DNA of 64,000 nt from Arthrobacter methylotrophus (GCF_039539965.1 NZ_BAABED010000001.1:3596001-3660000), one strand, 5' to 3'; shown: positions 16,822-25,492, counted from the first letter of the stretch. Notes: generated by a model from the sequence alone, not told the origin. Program-made: numbers and translations.

Positions 16822-17753
16822 CAAGACACGCCCTCGAAGGCGGCCCCGGCCGTGACCGAGTGAGCCTGCACGGGCGGGTGTTCCATCCACCAGCGCGCGA
16901 TTTCCTCCCGGGTGGCGAACCAGACTCCAGACTGCGCAAGGGCGTATTCGAGGAACCGGCGTACTCCGTGGGCAATACTGGGCCGCCCTCCAATCCTCAA
17001 ATGCAGCCCTACTGACATCATCTTCGGCACGGTTTCGCCCTCGATAAGGAGGCAATCGAGGGTGTCTTTCAGCACGTTGAAGAAGTCCTCTGCTGTGCCG
17101 AGGCTGCCGTTTCCCCAGAATCTGGCGTCGTTCGTATCGCCGGAATAGGGGACCACCAAATGACGATGGGGGCCTGCCTGCACATAGTACGGAAGGTCGT
17201 CGGCGTAGGAATTCGAGTCGTACAGCACGCCTTCCTCCGCCAGGATGGTCCGGGTATTCTCAGTAATTCCCTCCCGGACGTACCAGCCCGAAGGCCGCAC
17301 TCCGGAAACAGCCTCGATGGTGGCCAGAGACTTACGGATCTCCTGCCGCTCTTCGTCGGGTTCCATTCCCACGGTTCCGCGCCACTTGTAGCCGTGGGCG
17401 CAGATTTCGTGGCCGTCCCGCACCAGAGCCAGGGCGGCGTCGGGATTCCGTTCGAGAGCGGCACCGCAGGCCATCACTGTTGCCCGGACGTTGTACTCCC
17501 GCAGCATGCCGAGGTAGCGCCAGATGCCCACACGGCTGCCGTACTCAAAGAAGGACTCTTTCATGAGGCTGCGCCGCGCGGGGTCGGCGGACCAGCCGCC
17601 GAAGATCGAGACGTCCTCGTCCCGTTCATCACCGTCTTCGATGGAGCTTTCGGCTCCTTCCTCGTAGTTCAGCACCAGGGAGACGGCAACTTTGGCGCCG
17701 TGCGGCCACGTGATAACCGGAGGGTTCTCTCCATATCCAATCAGGTCCCGCAT
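16821..17753 (-). CDS. PuuE-like polysaccharide-deacetylase-fold hydrolase (paralogue 2)
   Basis: A 310-residue paralogue of the 13185 gene: MRDLIGYGENPPVITW, AVSLVLNYEEGAESS, VRDGHEICAHGYKW, MMSVGLHLRIGGRP. It keeps the HGYKW form close to true PuuE allantoinases, whereas paralogue 1 has HGHQW, so the two may act on different substrates. The ATG at 17753 has GGAGAGAG just upstream; the longer frame is not needed. Followed by a cupin with one-base overlap. Preceded by a 138-base gap holding operator site C. Confidence 0.87.
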   Translation of the reverse strand: MRDLIGYGENPPVITWPHGAKVAVSLVLNYEEGAESSIEDGDERDEDVSIFGGWSADPARRSLMKESFFEYGSRVGIWRYLGMLREYNVRATVMACGAALERNPDAALALVRDGHEICAHGYKWRGTVGMEPDEERQEIRKSLATIEAVSGVRPSGWYVREGITENTRTILAEEGVLYDSNSYADDLPYYVQAGPHRHLVVPYSGDTNDARFWGNGSLGTAEDFFNVLKDTLDCLLIEGETVPKMMSVGLHLRIGGRPSIAHGVRRFLEYALAQSGVWFATREEIARWWMEHPPVQAHSVTAGAAFEGVS

Positions 17754-17873
17754 TGACTCTCTCCTTGCTGTTCGTTGGCATCCACTGCAGCATCCGGCCG
17801 GGGGCTCCTGTGGTCCGTAGGTCCCGGGAACGGCCAGGGCTTTCCGCGGCACCCCGAGCCTGTTCGTTCATTA

Positions 17874-17894
17874 TATTGATAATACTTCACTTTA
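17874..17894. promoter_or_regulatory. Shared operator-like site C (puuE-like 2 promoter)
   Basis: TATTGAT then AATA then CTTCACTTTA. The right arm matches site A closely (CTTCACTATA); the left arm is weaker and the spacing one base shorter. It overlaps the end of the upstream MBL gene and lies about 120 bases before the PuuE-like gene. Confidence 0.4.
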
Positions 17895-18716
17895 CAGCTC
17901 CTGCCCTTCGTAGACCCTGCGATGGGCCGCCAGCGACGTTTTGAGCATGCTGTCGACATCGTCGATGACGTTTCCGTGGGCAGGCCCGATCAACCGGGTG
18001 GGGTAGGTTTCCAATGTCTCTTCGATGCCTTGGAAAGCCGTGCCCACATCGACGAATTTCGTCCAATAGAGCGCACGGCCTGTGCCGTACGCGGCCTGTT
18101 CCACCGAGGGAGGCGCCGGCATCTCGCTGGAGAGCAAACGGCACTGCCCTGGCAGGTGCACTGGTTCGTCATCCTCGTCCGGAGCTGGTATGTCGTGAAT
18201 GTAGGAAAAGCCGTCGGAGACGAACATCATCCCTACCGCGGAATCGTGACCCCAGAGCGTGTTCTCCAAGTCACGGATGTATGCCGGAAGGAAGCGGAAC
18301 TCCCTGTTGCCGAGATCCAGAGATTCCCCCGCGGCCTTGGCTTGCAGCCGGTCCGCGAACTCCGGGAAATGAAGGGAGTAGTCACGGACATCCCCCACAA
18401 CCACAGCCGAGGGGTATCGGTCCAATAAAGCGGGAAGATTGCCCGCATGCGGGATTTCCGGATGCGTCGGGAAAACGTAATCAAGCCTCCGGCCCCCCAG
18501 CGCATGGTCCAGTTGCCGAAGGACTGCGTCCCGGTGCGCCGGATCTCCGGTATCGACCAGGATCGAGGCTTCCGACCCGACCACCAGGTATGACGAGACG
18601 TGATAGTGGACTTCCTGGCCTTCAGCGCTGGCGGACAGGCAGCCGCCCAACCAGTGCACGCCTTCGGCGAGGACACGGCCCGTGGCGGGCAACCCGCCCG
18701 GAACTTGCGAGCTCAT
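17892..18716 (-). CDS. MBL-fold protein, pair 1, HPExPH member
   Basis: A 274-residue metallo-beta-lactamase-fold protein. The first metal motif reads THPEIPHAGN, like the H-x-E-x-D-H of flavodiiron-type MBL domains but with Pro in place of Asp. The later Asp (VSDGF) and His (GPAHGN) are kept. The usual intermediate His seems replaced (YIRDLENTLWG). No flavodoxin domain. Closely related over its length to the 21894 gene. Its ATG overlaps the stop of the second pair member (ATGA), so the two are made together and may form a complex. Reaction unknown. Confidence 0.8.
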   Translation of the reverse strand: MSSQVPGGLPATGRVLAEGVHWLGGCLSASAEGQEVHYHVSSYLVVGSEASILVDTGDPAHRDAVLRQLDHALGGRRLDYVFPTHPEIPHAGNLPALLDRYPSAVVVGDVRDYSLHFPEFADRLQAKAAGESLDLGNREFRFLPAYIRDLENTLWGHDSAVGMMFVSDGFSYIHDIPAPDEDDEPVHLPGQCRLLSSEMPAPPSVEQAAYGTGRALYWTKFVDVGTAFQGIEETLETYPTRLIGPAHGNVIDDVDSMLKTSLAAHRRVYEGQEL

Positions 18717-19480
18717 TGGATGCCTACCGTCCTGATTGCCGTGGCCAGGGCCGTAGCCGCCGCGGCAGATTCCGCCATGCCAACAATTGGTTCGCCGTAG
18801 CCGGGACCGATGGCCTTCACCTGTCGCCGGCGGACGGACTCTTCAACATCCCGGGCAATGCCGCGGGTATCGGCCCCGGAAAACCACTGGAACTTCCGCA
18901 AGCCGGCCGCGGCATTCGAGCGGCCGTACGAGCCGTGCGTGAAAGAATCCGAGGTCAGGAGCGCCCCCGATCCGGGATCGAAGATCCATAACGTTGGCAG
19001 GAGACGCATCAGCGGCGACACGAACTCCAAGGTCAGGCCGTCTATGACCTGAGCCTCAAGTGAGGCCCCCGGGTTGACCATGATGCGCCTGGGCGTTGCC
19101 GACATCCTCGGTACCGTGATTCCGCCGGTGTACCAGACCGATTCCACGTCGAATCGGGCCTCGATGGCGGGAAGATTCAGGCAGCATTCCATCTCCGTCC
19201 GTGTCAGCACGACGGCGAGCCGCTCCCCCGGCTCCAGAAGTGATTCCAGCTGCCGGATGATCTCTGCCTCATGGAGCCGGACGCCGGTGTCCACCAGCAC
19301 GGAGCCGTTGCTTCCCTTGATGAGGTAGCAATTGACGGGCTGGATGACGCTGGTGCCGGGTGGACACCAACTGACGTGTTCATCCAGGAGGATGTCCGCC
19401 CCCAAGCGATAGACGCGGTTGCCGATGAGGCTGTGGGGACCGTTGAAGGCGATCGCTGTCTGGGTTGTGTGCGGATTCAA
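18713..19480 (-). CDS. MBL-fold protein, pair 1, degenerate-site member
   Basis: A 255-residue MBL-fold protein (VLVDTGVRLHEAEII, LLTSDSFTHG). The metal motif is replaced by TRTEMECC, with Arg, Glu, Met and Cys where His residues would be. The final His loop reads GPGYGEP. Only the central Asp (TSDS) is clearly kept. The same replacement (TRPEMDC) occurs in the 22734 paralogue, so it is conserved and not random decay. TTG start with AGGAGG eight bases upstream. It lies 35 bases after an isochorismatase-fold gene and is coupled to the HPExPH member downstream. Confidence 0.78.
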   Translation of the reverse strand: MNPHTTQTAIAFNGPHSLIGNRVYRLGADILLDEHVSWCPPGTSVIQPVNCYLIKGSNGSVLVDTGVRLHEAEIIRQLESLLEPGERLAVVLTRTEMECCLNLPAIEARFDVESVWYTGGITVPRMSATPRRIMVNPGASLEAQVIDGLTLEFVSPLMRLLPTLWIFDPGSGALLTSDSFTHGSYGRSNAAAGLRKFQWFSGADTRGIARDVEESVRRRQVKAIGPGYGEPIVGMAESAAAATALATAIRTVGIQ

Positions 19481-19515
19481 CGATTTTTCCTCCTCTCGAT
19501 TCCGAATCGGACGGC

Positions 19516-20193
19516 CTAGGCGGGGGTGCTTGCCGAGTCCCAGACGGCGATCGCCTCATCCAGCGTGCAGACATCGTGGCGGGCCCGCATCACTGTCAGC
19601 GCAGCATCGTGCACCACGGTGTCGTATGCCCCGACGGCATCCTCGAGCAGGACGGCATAGAAATCGTTGTGGACAGCGTCCCGTAGTGTGGCCTCGACGC
19701 ATCCTCCGGTGGAGACGCCAACCAAGGCCACGGATTCGATGCCCTGGCTCCGGAGCAGGAGCGCCAGCTCCGTTCCTACGAACGCGCTGGGGCGGCGCTT
19801 GGTGATGATGACTTCGCCTTCTTCGGGCATGCACTCTGCACAGAACTCCGTCGCCGGATCGCCCGTGACGCTGAGCCTGCCCAAGTCAATGGGCCGGCCG
19901 TTGGCGGCGGTGTACAGGGCCCGTAGCCACGCGGCAGGTGAGCTGGCGCCGTCGGGCAGGTTTTCGACCCGGATGTGGAAGATGGGCACGCCGTTCTTCC
20001 GGGCCGATTCGATGGCCCGTCCGCAGCGCTTGGCGACGTCGGGCATCATGGAGAGGTCGTGGCCGGAGTCGCCGATTGCGCCGCCGGAGTAGACGGCACC
20101 TTCCTGCATGTCGATCACCACGAGGGCGGTGGTGGTCGGGTCCAGCAGTTCCTGCAGGGTGTCGCGGACCTGCTTTCCGCAGATTTCAATCAT
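19516..20193 (-). CDS. Isochorismatase-fold cysteine amidohydrolase
   Basis: A 225-residue hydrolase with the Asp-Lys-Cys triad visible: Asp in LVVIDMQEG, Lys in VIITKRRPSAF and Cys in VSTGGCVEAT. The cysteine-hydrolase branch includes N-carbamoylsarcosine amidase, ureidoacrylate amidohydrolase and nicotinamidase. The context (PuuE-like, hydantoinase, amidase) makes an N-carbamoyl amide the likely substrate, by inference. AGAAGGA lies about ten bases before the ATG. A strong hairpin separates it from the binding-protein gene upstream. Confidence 0.85.
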   Translation of the reverse strand: MIEICGKQVRDTLQELLDPTTTALVVIDMQEGAVYSGGAIGDSGHDLSMMPDVAKRCGRAIESARKNGVPIFHIRVENLPDGASSPAAWLRALYTAANGRPIDLGRLSVTGDPATEFCAECMPEEGEVIITKRRPSAFVGTELALLLRSQGIESVALVGVSTGGCVEATLRDAVHNDFYAVLLEDAVGAYDTVVHDAALTVMRARHDVCTLDEAIAVWDSASTPA

Positions 20194-20213
20194 GAGAGGT
20201 TTCCTTCTGTGAG

Positions 20214-20249
20214 GTGGTGCCGGCCGGATTCTGAGCCGGCCGGCACCAC
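20214..20249. terminator. Intra-operon hairpin downstream of the binding-protein gene
   Basis: Perfect 14-base arms (GTGGTGCCGGCCGG at 20214-20227 and its complement at 20236-20249) with an eight-base loop, in the 73-base gap after the substrate-binding gene. No T run, so it is likely an mRNA-stabilising or partial terminator element rather than a full stop. Confidence 0.6.
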
Positions 20250-20266
20250 GCGGGACTGCCGGCGGC

Positions 20267-21862
20267 CTAGCGGCCCAAGGCGTTGAAGTAGATCTGGCCG
20301 TTGGTCAGAGGCACGGCGCCGGTCAGCCCGGTCTTCGCGACCAGCATCCCCTTGGTTTCGACCAGCGAGAGGATGGCTGCGCCGTCGTCAACCAATGAGG
20401 CCATCTTGTTGAGAATGGTGGAGCGCTTGTCCGTTTCTGAACTAGGCGTGGCAGCAAGTTCGGTGCGCGCCTTGTCGAATTCCGCGTTGGACCAGCCGGT
20501 GCTGTTGCTCGGGGCACCGGTTGAGTAGAACGCGTAGCTGTAGAAAGCGGGATCGGCGATCACGATCGGCTCCGAGTAGAGCACCGCTTGATAGCGGCCG
20601 TCGATCAATGCCGTGGAGAAGTCGGTTGAGCTAGCCACGTTCTGCAATTGGACGTCAATGCCCACGTCCTTGAGCATGGACTGGATCAGGACTGCCGACT
20701 TGGCGGCAACCGGGCCCGGGCGGGTGGTGCTGTAGCTCAGTGTCAGCGGGAACCCATTGGCATATCCGGCGTCAGCCAAGAGCTTCTTGGCCGCATCCTT
20801 GTTGAACTTGTAGATTGGGGAGTCCGCAACATTGGGGAAGATGGAGCTGGCGGGTTTGCCGTAGCCGGCATACGCGCCCTTCACCAGAGCGTCCCGGTCG
20901 ATCGCCATCGAAACCGCCTGGCGTACTTTGGGATCAGCCAACGGACCAGTCTTGGTGTTGATCATCATCGTGTCGCGGGTTTGGCTGGCGCAGTTCAGGA
21001 CAGTCACGCCCGGGGACTGCTCCAAAGACTTGTACTGGTCATACTCGAAGCCGTTGGCCACCTGGACTTCGCCGGTTTCAACCAGCTGGCTGCGGGTGGC
21101 AGTGCTCTGGACAGCCTTGACCGAGACGCGTTTGACGGTTCCGCGTGCGCCCTCCCAGTTCGGATCCGCTGTGACGGTCAGCGACGCGCCCGGCGTAAAT
21201 TCTTCAAGCTTCCAGCCGCTGTAGTCGGCCAGGTTCTTCGAAAGCCAGTTGTTCGCGGTCGGATCGTCCGGCGTGACGTGTTTCTTGGCCTCGACGCTGT
21301 CGTGGATGTAGAACAGGTTGTTTTGCAGGGATTCCTGGGTGTAGGAGGTCAGGGCTGTGGTGTTGAGCTGGAGGGTATGATCATCGATCACCTTGACCAG
21401 GTTGTCCACATTGAATCCGCTGCTTTTTAGGGTTCCCTTCATGACTGGCTGCCGCTTCATGCCGATGTCGAGGCTCCACCGGACGTCCTCGGCCGACAGG
21501 ACATGCCCGAATTGGCTGGTGAGCTTGCGGAGGGTGACAATCACGCTGGTGCCGTCCGGGCTGGGCTTGGCGCTCTCGGCCAGCCGGCCGGATAGCTCCG
21601 TGGACGGTGCGGGGCAGGTCTTGCCGTCGCTGGCCCCGGTCTTGTACTCGAGGAGCTGCGAGCCGAGGCCGCTCAGCACCACATGGGAGGCGCTGCCTCC
21701 CCAGGGCGAGGGCGTGAGGCTGTCCGGCAGGGCTCCGACGGCAACGACAACGCTGTCGATGGCCTGGTTGACGGCCGCCTGCTGTGCGGGAGCACCGCAG
21801 GCGACGAGGGATGTGGCGAGGGCGACAACGGCGCCCCCGGTGAGCAAACGCAGACGATCCAT
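20267..21862 (-). CDS. Peptide/nickel-type ABC substrate-binding lipoprotein (SBP_bac_5)
   Basis: A 531-residue lipoprotein with a signal ending in lipobox LVAC (Cys near residue 22). The body fits the DppA/OppA fold: LRKLTSQFGHVLSAEDVRWSL, DPKVRQAVSMAIDRDALVKG, KKLLADAGYANGFPL. The open frame extends 82 codons further, but the ATG at 21862 has CGGAG eight bases before it and starts the signal peptide. It is the binding partner of the C-D-F-B transporter upstream, from which it is separated by two MBL genes. The ligand is unknown. Confidence 0.9.
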   Translation of the reverse strand: MDRLRLLTGGAVVALATSLVACGAPAQQAAVNQAIDSVVVAVGALPDSLTPSPWGGSASHVVLSGLGSQLLEYKTGASDGKTCPAPSTELSGRLAESAKPSPDGTSVIVTLRKLTSQFGHVLSAEDVRWSLDIGMKRQPVMKGTLKSSGFNVDNLVKVIDDHTLQLNTTALTSYTQESLQNNLFYIHDSVEAKKHVTPDDPTANNWLSKNLADYSGWKLEEFTPGASLTVTADPNWEGARGTVKRVSVKAVQSTATRSQLVETGEVQVANGFEYDQYKSLEQSPGVTVLNCASQTRDTMMINTKTGPLADPKVRQAVSMAIDRDALVKGAYAGYGKPASSIFPNVADSPIYKFNKDAAKKLLADAGYANGFPLTLSYSTTRPGPVAAKSAVLIQSMLKDVGIDVQLQNVASSTDFSTALIDGRYQAVLYSEPIVIADPAFYSYAFYSTGAPSNSTGWSNAEFDKARTELAATPSSETDKRSTILNKMASLVDDGAAILSLVETKGMLVAKTGLTGAVPLTNGQIYFNALGR

Positions 21863-21893
21863 AACAGTGACTCCGTTTATTGGGGGAAGAAAG

Positions 21894-22724
21894 CTAGGGC
21901 TGGGCGGTTTCGTAGCGGTAGGCCCGTTTGTGGCCGGCCCGGATGATGGGCTCCACGTCACGGATGTTGCTGATGAAGTTGCCGTGGGTCGGGGCCACGG
22001 ACTTGACGCCGAGATCATCAATAAGATGAAGGACGCGGTCATACACCGCGTCGGCATCATTGGCGAAGCGAGCCCAGTAGAGGGCGCTTCCGGTAAAGAA
22101 TGCAGCATTCTCGACGGCGACGGGTTCCCGGAGTTCGCTGGTGGTCAGACCGCATTCGCCCGGGAGGTGTACCGGGTCTTCGTCGTCGAGCTCGGGGCGG
22201 TGCATGTAGCAGAAACCGTCCGCGGTGAAGAGCACGCCGGCTTCAGGAACAAATCCCCATTGGGTGTTGGGCAGGTCCCGGATGAGGGCCTCCACCACCG
22301 TGAACTCCTGCCCGCCCAGTTCAATCCTGTCTCCGGGCACCTTTGCGTGGAGGTTCGGAACGATCTGCGGGTAGAAGAGGTGGTAGTCGCGGATGTCCCC
22401 TACCACCTTGATGTCCGGGTACTTCTCCACGAGCCGCGGGAGGTTTCCGGTATGGGGAAGCTCGGGGTGCGTGGGAAAGACGTATGTCAGCTGGCGGCCG
22501 TCCAGCAGTGCGTCGAGAGTGCGGGAAATGATGGGCCAGCTGGACGGGTTCCCTGTGTCCACCAGGATGGAGGAGTGCTCGCCCTGGACGAGGTAAGTGG
22601 AGTTGTGGCCGTGGATCACCCGGTCCGCCAGGTGGAAGGGGAGGCAGGAGCTCATCCAGGTGACGCCCTTCGCGACGCTGCGTGGGAGGTCGCTGCTCAT
22701 CGTTTCTATGAGTTGTTCTTCCAT
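21894..22724 (-). CDS. MBL-fold protein, pair 2, HPExPH member
   Basis: A 276-residue paralogue of the 17892 gene: SILVDTGNP, THPELPHTGNLP, KVVGDIRDYHLFYP, LFTADGFCYMH, ALYWARF and PTHGNF. As in pair 1 the fifth motif position is Pro instead of Asp. AGGAG lies just before the ATG. Nine bases separate it from the degenerate partner upstream and 31 from the binding-protein gene downstream. This ties the MBL pair to the transporter operon. Probably a hydrolase or a scaffold acting on the imported compound. Confidence 0.8.
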   Translation of the reverse strand: MEEQLIETMSSDLPRSVAKGVTWMSSCLPFHLADRVIHGHNSTYLVQGEHSSILVDTGNPSSWPIISRTLDALLDGRQLTYVFPTHPELPHTGNLPRLVEKYPDIKVVGDIRDYHLFYPQIVPNLHAKVPGDRIELGGQEFTVVEALIRDLPNTQWGFVPEAGVLFTADGFCYMHRPELDDEDPVHLPGECGLTTSELREPVAVENAAFFTGSALYWARFANDADAVYDRVLHLIDDLGVKSVAPTHGNFISNIRDVEPIIRAGHKRAYRYETAQP

Positions 22725-22733
22725 GATGGTCTC

Positions 22734-23561
22734 CTAAACCAGCTGCGGGGTGAGCGCGTCGAGCATGAATTCGAGGTGGCGCTGCACCACGTCGCGTCCC
22801 TTCAAGACGCATCCGCGGGACGGGGCGATGACCTCGGGCGCCAGGGTGTCGAACTTGTCCCGGAGCCATTCTCTAAGGGGCTCGCACGTGGAGCGGGGGA
22901 TCCATTCGTATTTTGCGTAGAGGTGGCCGGCCACCTGTTCCACGGTGGTGGTGTCCTCGACCGTGGAGTCGATGATGCGCTGGCCGTCGGGCCGGTCCAT
23001 CACGCCATGGGTGAAGGTGTCCGAGGTGAACAACGTGCCCGTTTCCTTGTCCCAGCCCCAGAAGGTGGGCAGGAGACGCAACAGGGGCGATTCAACTTCC
23101 AGCACGCGGCCGGGAGCTATTTCGATCTCCGCGGCCCGCGCCATGGAGTCGCCTTCCTCGGTCCGCTGGGCGTCGATCTGGTGGCGGCGTCCGCGCAGTG
23201 CCAGCCGGCTCAGGTCATCGAAAGCGTCGAAGGGATTGATGACGCCGCCGGTAAAGAGCCGTTCGATGTCGAACCTGCCGGCGATCGGTTCGAGGTTGGA
23301 CACGCAGTCCATCTCGGGCCTGGTGAAGAAGATGGAAACTCCCCCGCCTTCGCCAATGAGCCCTGCCAGGTCGTCAAGGATCTCTTCCGTGTGGACAGCC
23401 AATCCGGAATCGATCAGGAGACTGGAAGAGCCATCGGTCAAGAGGTAAGCGTTTGACGGCTGGAATCCTGTTGCACCTCGCGATACCCAGCTCACGCGGC
23501 CGTCGAGCGGAATGCTTCCGCCGAGGACCGCCAATTTGCCTGCATGCAATGTATTGAACAT
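22734..23561 (-). CDS. MBL-fold protein, pair 2, degenerate-site member
   Basis: A 275-residue paralogue of the 18713 gene: VSWVSRGATGFQPSNAYLL, FTRPEMDCVSNL in place of the His motif, LLRLLPTFWGWD, LFTSDTFTHG, and PSRGCV where the last His would be. The ATG at 23561 lies inside operator site D and has no normal ribosome site, so the mRNA may be leaderless. A downstream TTG (fifth codon) is an alternative. It follows the dppB-like gene by 55 bases and so may have its own promoter. Confidence 0.75.
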   Translation of the reverse strand: MFNTLHAGKLAVLGGSIPLDGRVSWVSRGATGFQPSNAYLLTDGSSSLLIDSGLAVHTEEILDDLAGLIGEGGGVSIFFTRPEMDCVSNLEPIAGRFDIERLFTGGVINPFDAFDDLSRLALRGRRHQIDAQRTEEGDSMARAAEIEIAPGRVLEVESPLLRLLPTFWGWDKETGTLFTSDTFTHGVMDRPDGQRIIDSTVEDTTTVEQVAGHLYAKYEWIPRSTCEPLREWLRDKFDTLAPEVIAPSRGCVLKGRDVVQRHLEFMLDALTPQLV

Positions 23562-23570
23562 ATCTTCAAT
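23552..23570. promoter_or_regulatory. Shared operator, site D, over the MBL pair 2 start
   Basis: TATTGAAC, four bases, CTTCAAT; the inner arms ATTGAA and TTCAAT are perfectly complementary. It has the same spacing as sites A and B. It overlaps the ATG of the degenerate MBL gene, where a bound protein would block both transcription and initiation. Confidence 0.55.
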
Positions 23571-23616
23571 CTATTGAGCTTTAGAAATTTGTCAAGGGAT
23601 ATTGTGGTGCAGGTTC

Positions 23617-24690
23617 TCAGCCCGGCTGTCCGGCTGGTTCGGCCGCAGGGCGCAGCTTCGATGGGCCCTTCTTGCCCTGGATGACGCCGCTGCGGGTGCG
23701 GGGATCCAACAGCGTGATGAGGGCATCCAGCAGCACGTAGCCCAGGAGACTCGTGGCCCCCATGATGAGGACGAACCCCTGGATGACAGGCACGTCGCCT
23801 TTGAGGACGCCGTCCAGGGACCACCCTCCGACACCGGGCCAGGAGAAGACGCTCTCGACGATGGCGGCGCCACTGAGTGCTGCGGCAAACAGCAGCACCA
23901 TGTACGTCATCAAAGCCGCGCGTACGTCGCTCAGGGCGTAACGGAACACCTGCAGCGGTTTCAGCCCGCAGGCCCTGGCGAATTCGATCTGGGGCGAATT
24001 CAGGACCTGAAGGAGGCCGGTCCGCACGGTCTTGCCAAACGGAGCTGCGAAGAACAGGCCCATCGTGATGATGGGCAGGGCTGCCCTGCCCAGGATGGAT
24101 TGCACTGTTCCCCAGTTCCCGGCGATCACCGCGTCCAAGGCAACGGATCCTGTGACTTTGGGCGGCGGAATGTCTGCGCTGGACAGCATTCCCAGCGGAG
24201 CGGGTGCCACATGGAGTTGTTGGTAGAAGATGAACAAAAGAAGGAGGGCAAGGACAAACTCCGGCATGGCCATGAGGACAGAGACGCCGGCGGTAAAGGC
24301 CTTGTCAGCCCCGCGCCCATAGCGGTAGGCCGCCAGCGCGCCCATGCCCAGGCCCATGAGTAGTGCCAGGACGAGGCCGGGAACCAGGTAAATCAGGGTA
24401 TTAGGCAAGCGTGTCCAAATTTCGCCCGCGACAGGGCTACCCGTGAAGAACGAATTTCCCAGATCTCCGTGCAAGGTGCGGCCCATGTACTCCAGATAGC
24501 GATCCCAGAACGGCTTGTCCAAGCCCAGTTGGGCATTGATCCGGGCAATATCTGCTGGAGTGGCATACTCGCCGAGCAATGCGACTGCCGGGTTGCCGGG
24601 AAGCAGCGAGACCAGGCCAAAGCTCAGTGTGATGAGCCCCAAAAGGAGCAGGAAGGCAATAACCAGACGGGACAGGACGTAGCGGATCAT
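23617..24690 (-). CDS. Peptide-type ABC permease, DppB-like
   Basis: A 357-residue permease. It starts with the typical MIRYVLSRLVIAFLLLLGLITLSF helix (shown here in part) and the GNPAVALLGEYATP/INAQLGLDKPF segment of DppB/OppB. The inner EAA-like loop (EFARACGLKPLQVFRYALSDVRAAL) precedes the last helices. The ATG overlaps the stop of the dppF-like gene (ATGA). It is placed last in the C-D-F-B block, whereas B usually comes first. Confidence 0.9.
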   Translation of the reverse strand: MIRYVLSRLVIAFLLLLGLITLSFGLVSLLPGNPAVALLGEYATPADIARINAQLGLDKPFWDRYLEYMGRTLHGDLGNSFFTGSPVAGEIWTRLPNTLIYLVPGLVLALLMGLGMGALAAYRYGRGADKAFTAGVSVLMAMPEFVLALLLLFIFYQQLHVAPAPLGMLSSADIPPPKVTGSVALDAVIAGNWGTVQSILGRAALPIITMGLFFAAPFGKTVRTGLLQVLNSPQIEFARACGLKPLQVFRYALSDVRAALMTYMVLLFAAALSGAAIVESVFSWPGVGGWSLDGVLKGDVPVIQGFVLIMGATSLLGYVLLDALITLLDPRTRSGVIQGKKGPSKLRPAAEPAGQPG

Positions 24691-25490
24691 GCCATGGTCG
24701 CCTTTTCTTCAGGGGTGTAAGGGATGGGAGGCATTGCCGCCGACATCAGCGCCTGTGTGTACGGCTGTTGCGGATTCGAGAGAACATCATCCGTGATGCC
24801 CGTTTCAACGAACCGTCCCCTGTGCATCACGGCCACGCGGGAACAGAAGTGCCGGACAGTCTCAATGTCATGCGAGACAAAGACATAGGTCAGCCCCCTG
24901 GAGACCTGCAGCTTCGCCAGCATCCGCAGGATGGATGCCCTGATGGTGAGGTCCAGCGAAGACGTCGGCTCATCCAGCACCACCAGGCTGGGGTCCGTGA
25001 CGAGGCACCGGGCGATGCCCACCCTTTGCTGTTGTCCGCCGCTGAGGTTGGCTGGGCGGCGGTCCAGGAACTCCTGGGAGAGTCCTACCTCTTCCAAGGT
25101 GTCGGCGACCCGGCGCAGTCGCTCGGCCCTGGATCCGTATGCCTTTGCGACAATCAGGGGTTCCTCGACAATCTGGCGGATGGTGAGGCGCGGATTCAGT
25201 GATGCGAACGGCTCCTGGAAGACGATCTGCCAGTGCCTCCGCCGTTTCCGCAGCTGTGCTTTCGACAACGCACGGATATCCTCGCCTTCGAGGAGTATGG
25301 TGCCGGAATCGGCTTCAATGAGCCTGAGGATGAGGCGGCCGAGGGTTGACTTGCCGGAGCCGCTTTCGCCAATGATCCCCAAGGTCTCGCCGCGTTCGAC
25401 GGCGAGGGAAATACCGTCCACAGCCTTGACCGGCAGTCCCTGCGGCGTTCGGAACGTCTTCCGGACGTCCTTCAATTCAATGATGGGCAT
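24687..25490 (-). CDS. Peptide-type ABC ATPase, DppF-like
   Basis: A 267-residue ATPase: Walker A GESGSGKST, Q-loop IVFQEPFASLNPR (typical of Opp/Dpp ATPases), signature [10 protein letters not shown], Walker B LVVLDEPTSSLD, switch SHDIETV. It lacks the usual C-terminal oligopeptide/iron-sulfur extension with conserved cysteines, so it is a short version. Two bases separate it from the dppD-like gene; it overlaps dppB-like by ATGA. Confidence 0.92.
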   Translation of the reverse strand: MPIIELKDVRKTFRTPQGLPVKAVDGISLAVERGETLGIIGESGSGKSTLGRLILRLIEADSGTILLEGEDIRALSKAQLRKRRRHWQIVFQEPFASLNPRLTIRQIVEEPLIVAKAYGSRAERLRRVADTLEEVGLSQEFLDRRPANLSGGQQQRVGIARCLVTDPSLVVLDEPTSSLDLTIRASILRMLAKLQVSRGLTYVFVSHDIETVRHFCSRVAVMHRGRFVETGITDDVLSNPQQPYTQALMSAAMPPIPYTPEEKATMA

Positions 25491-25492
25491 GG

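Noticed and set aside
21863..22108. N-terminal extension of the peptide-binding lipoprotein
   Set aside because: It overlaps the MBL gene, and only the ATG at 21862 puts the signal peptide and lipobox at the N-terminus.
21393..23456. A 687-codon open frame on the plus strand
   Set aside because: It runs antisense to the binding-protein gene and both MBL pair 2 genes, and its translation has no recognisable domain. High GC makes such long shadows common.
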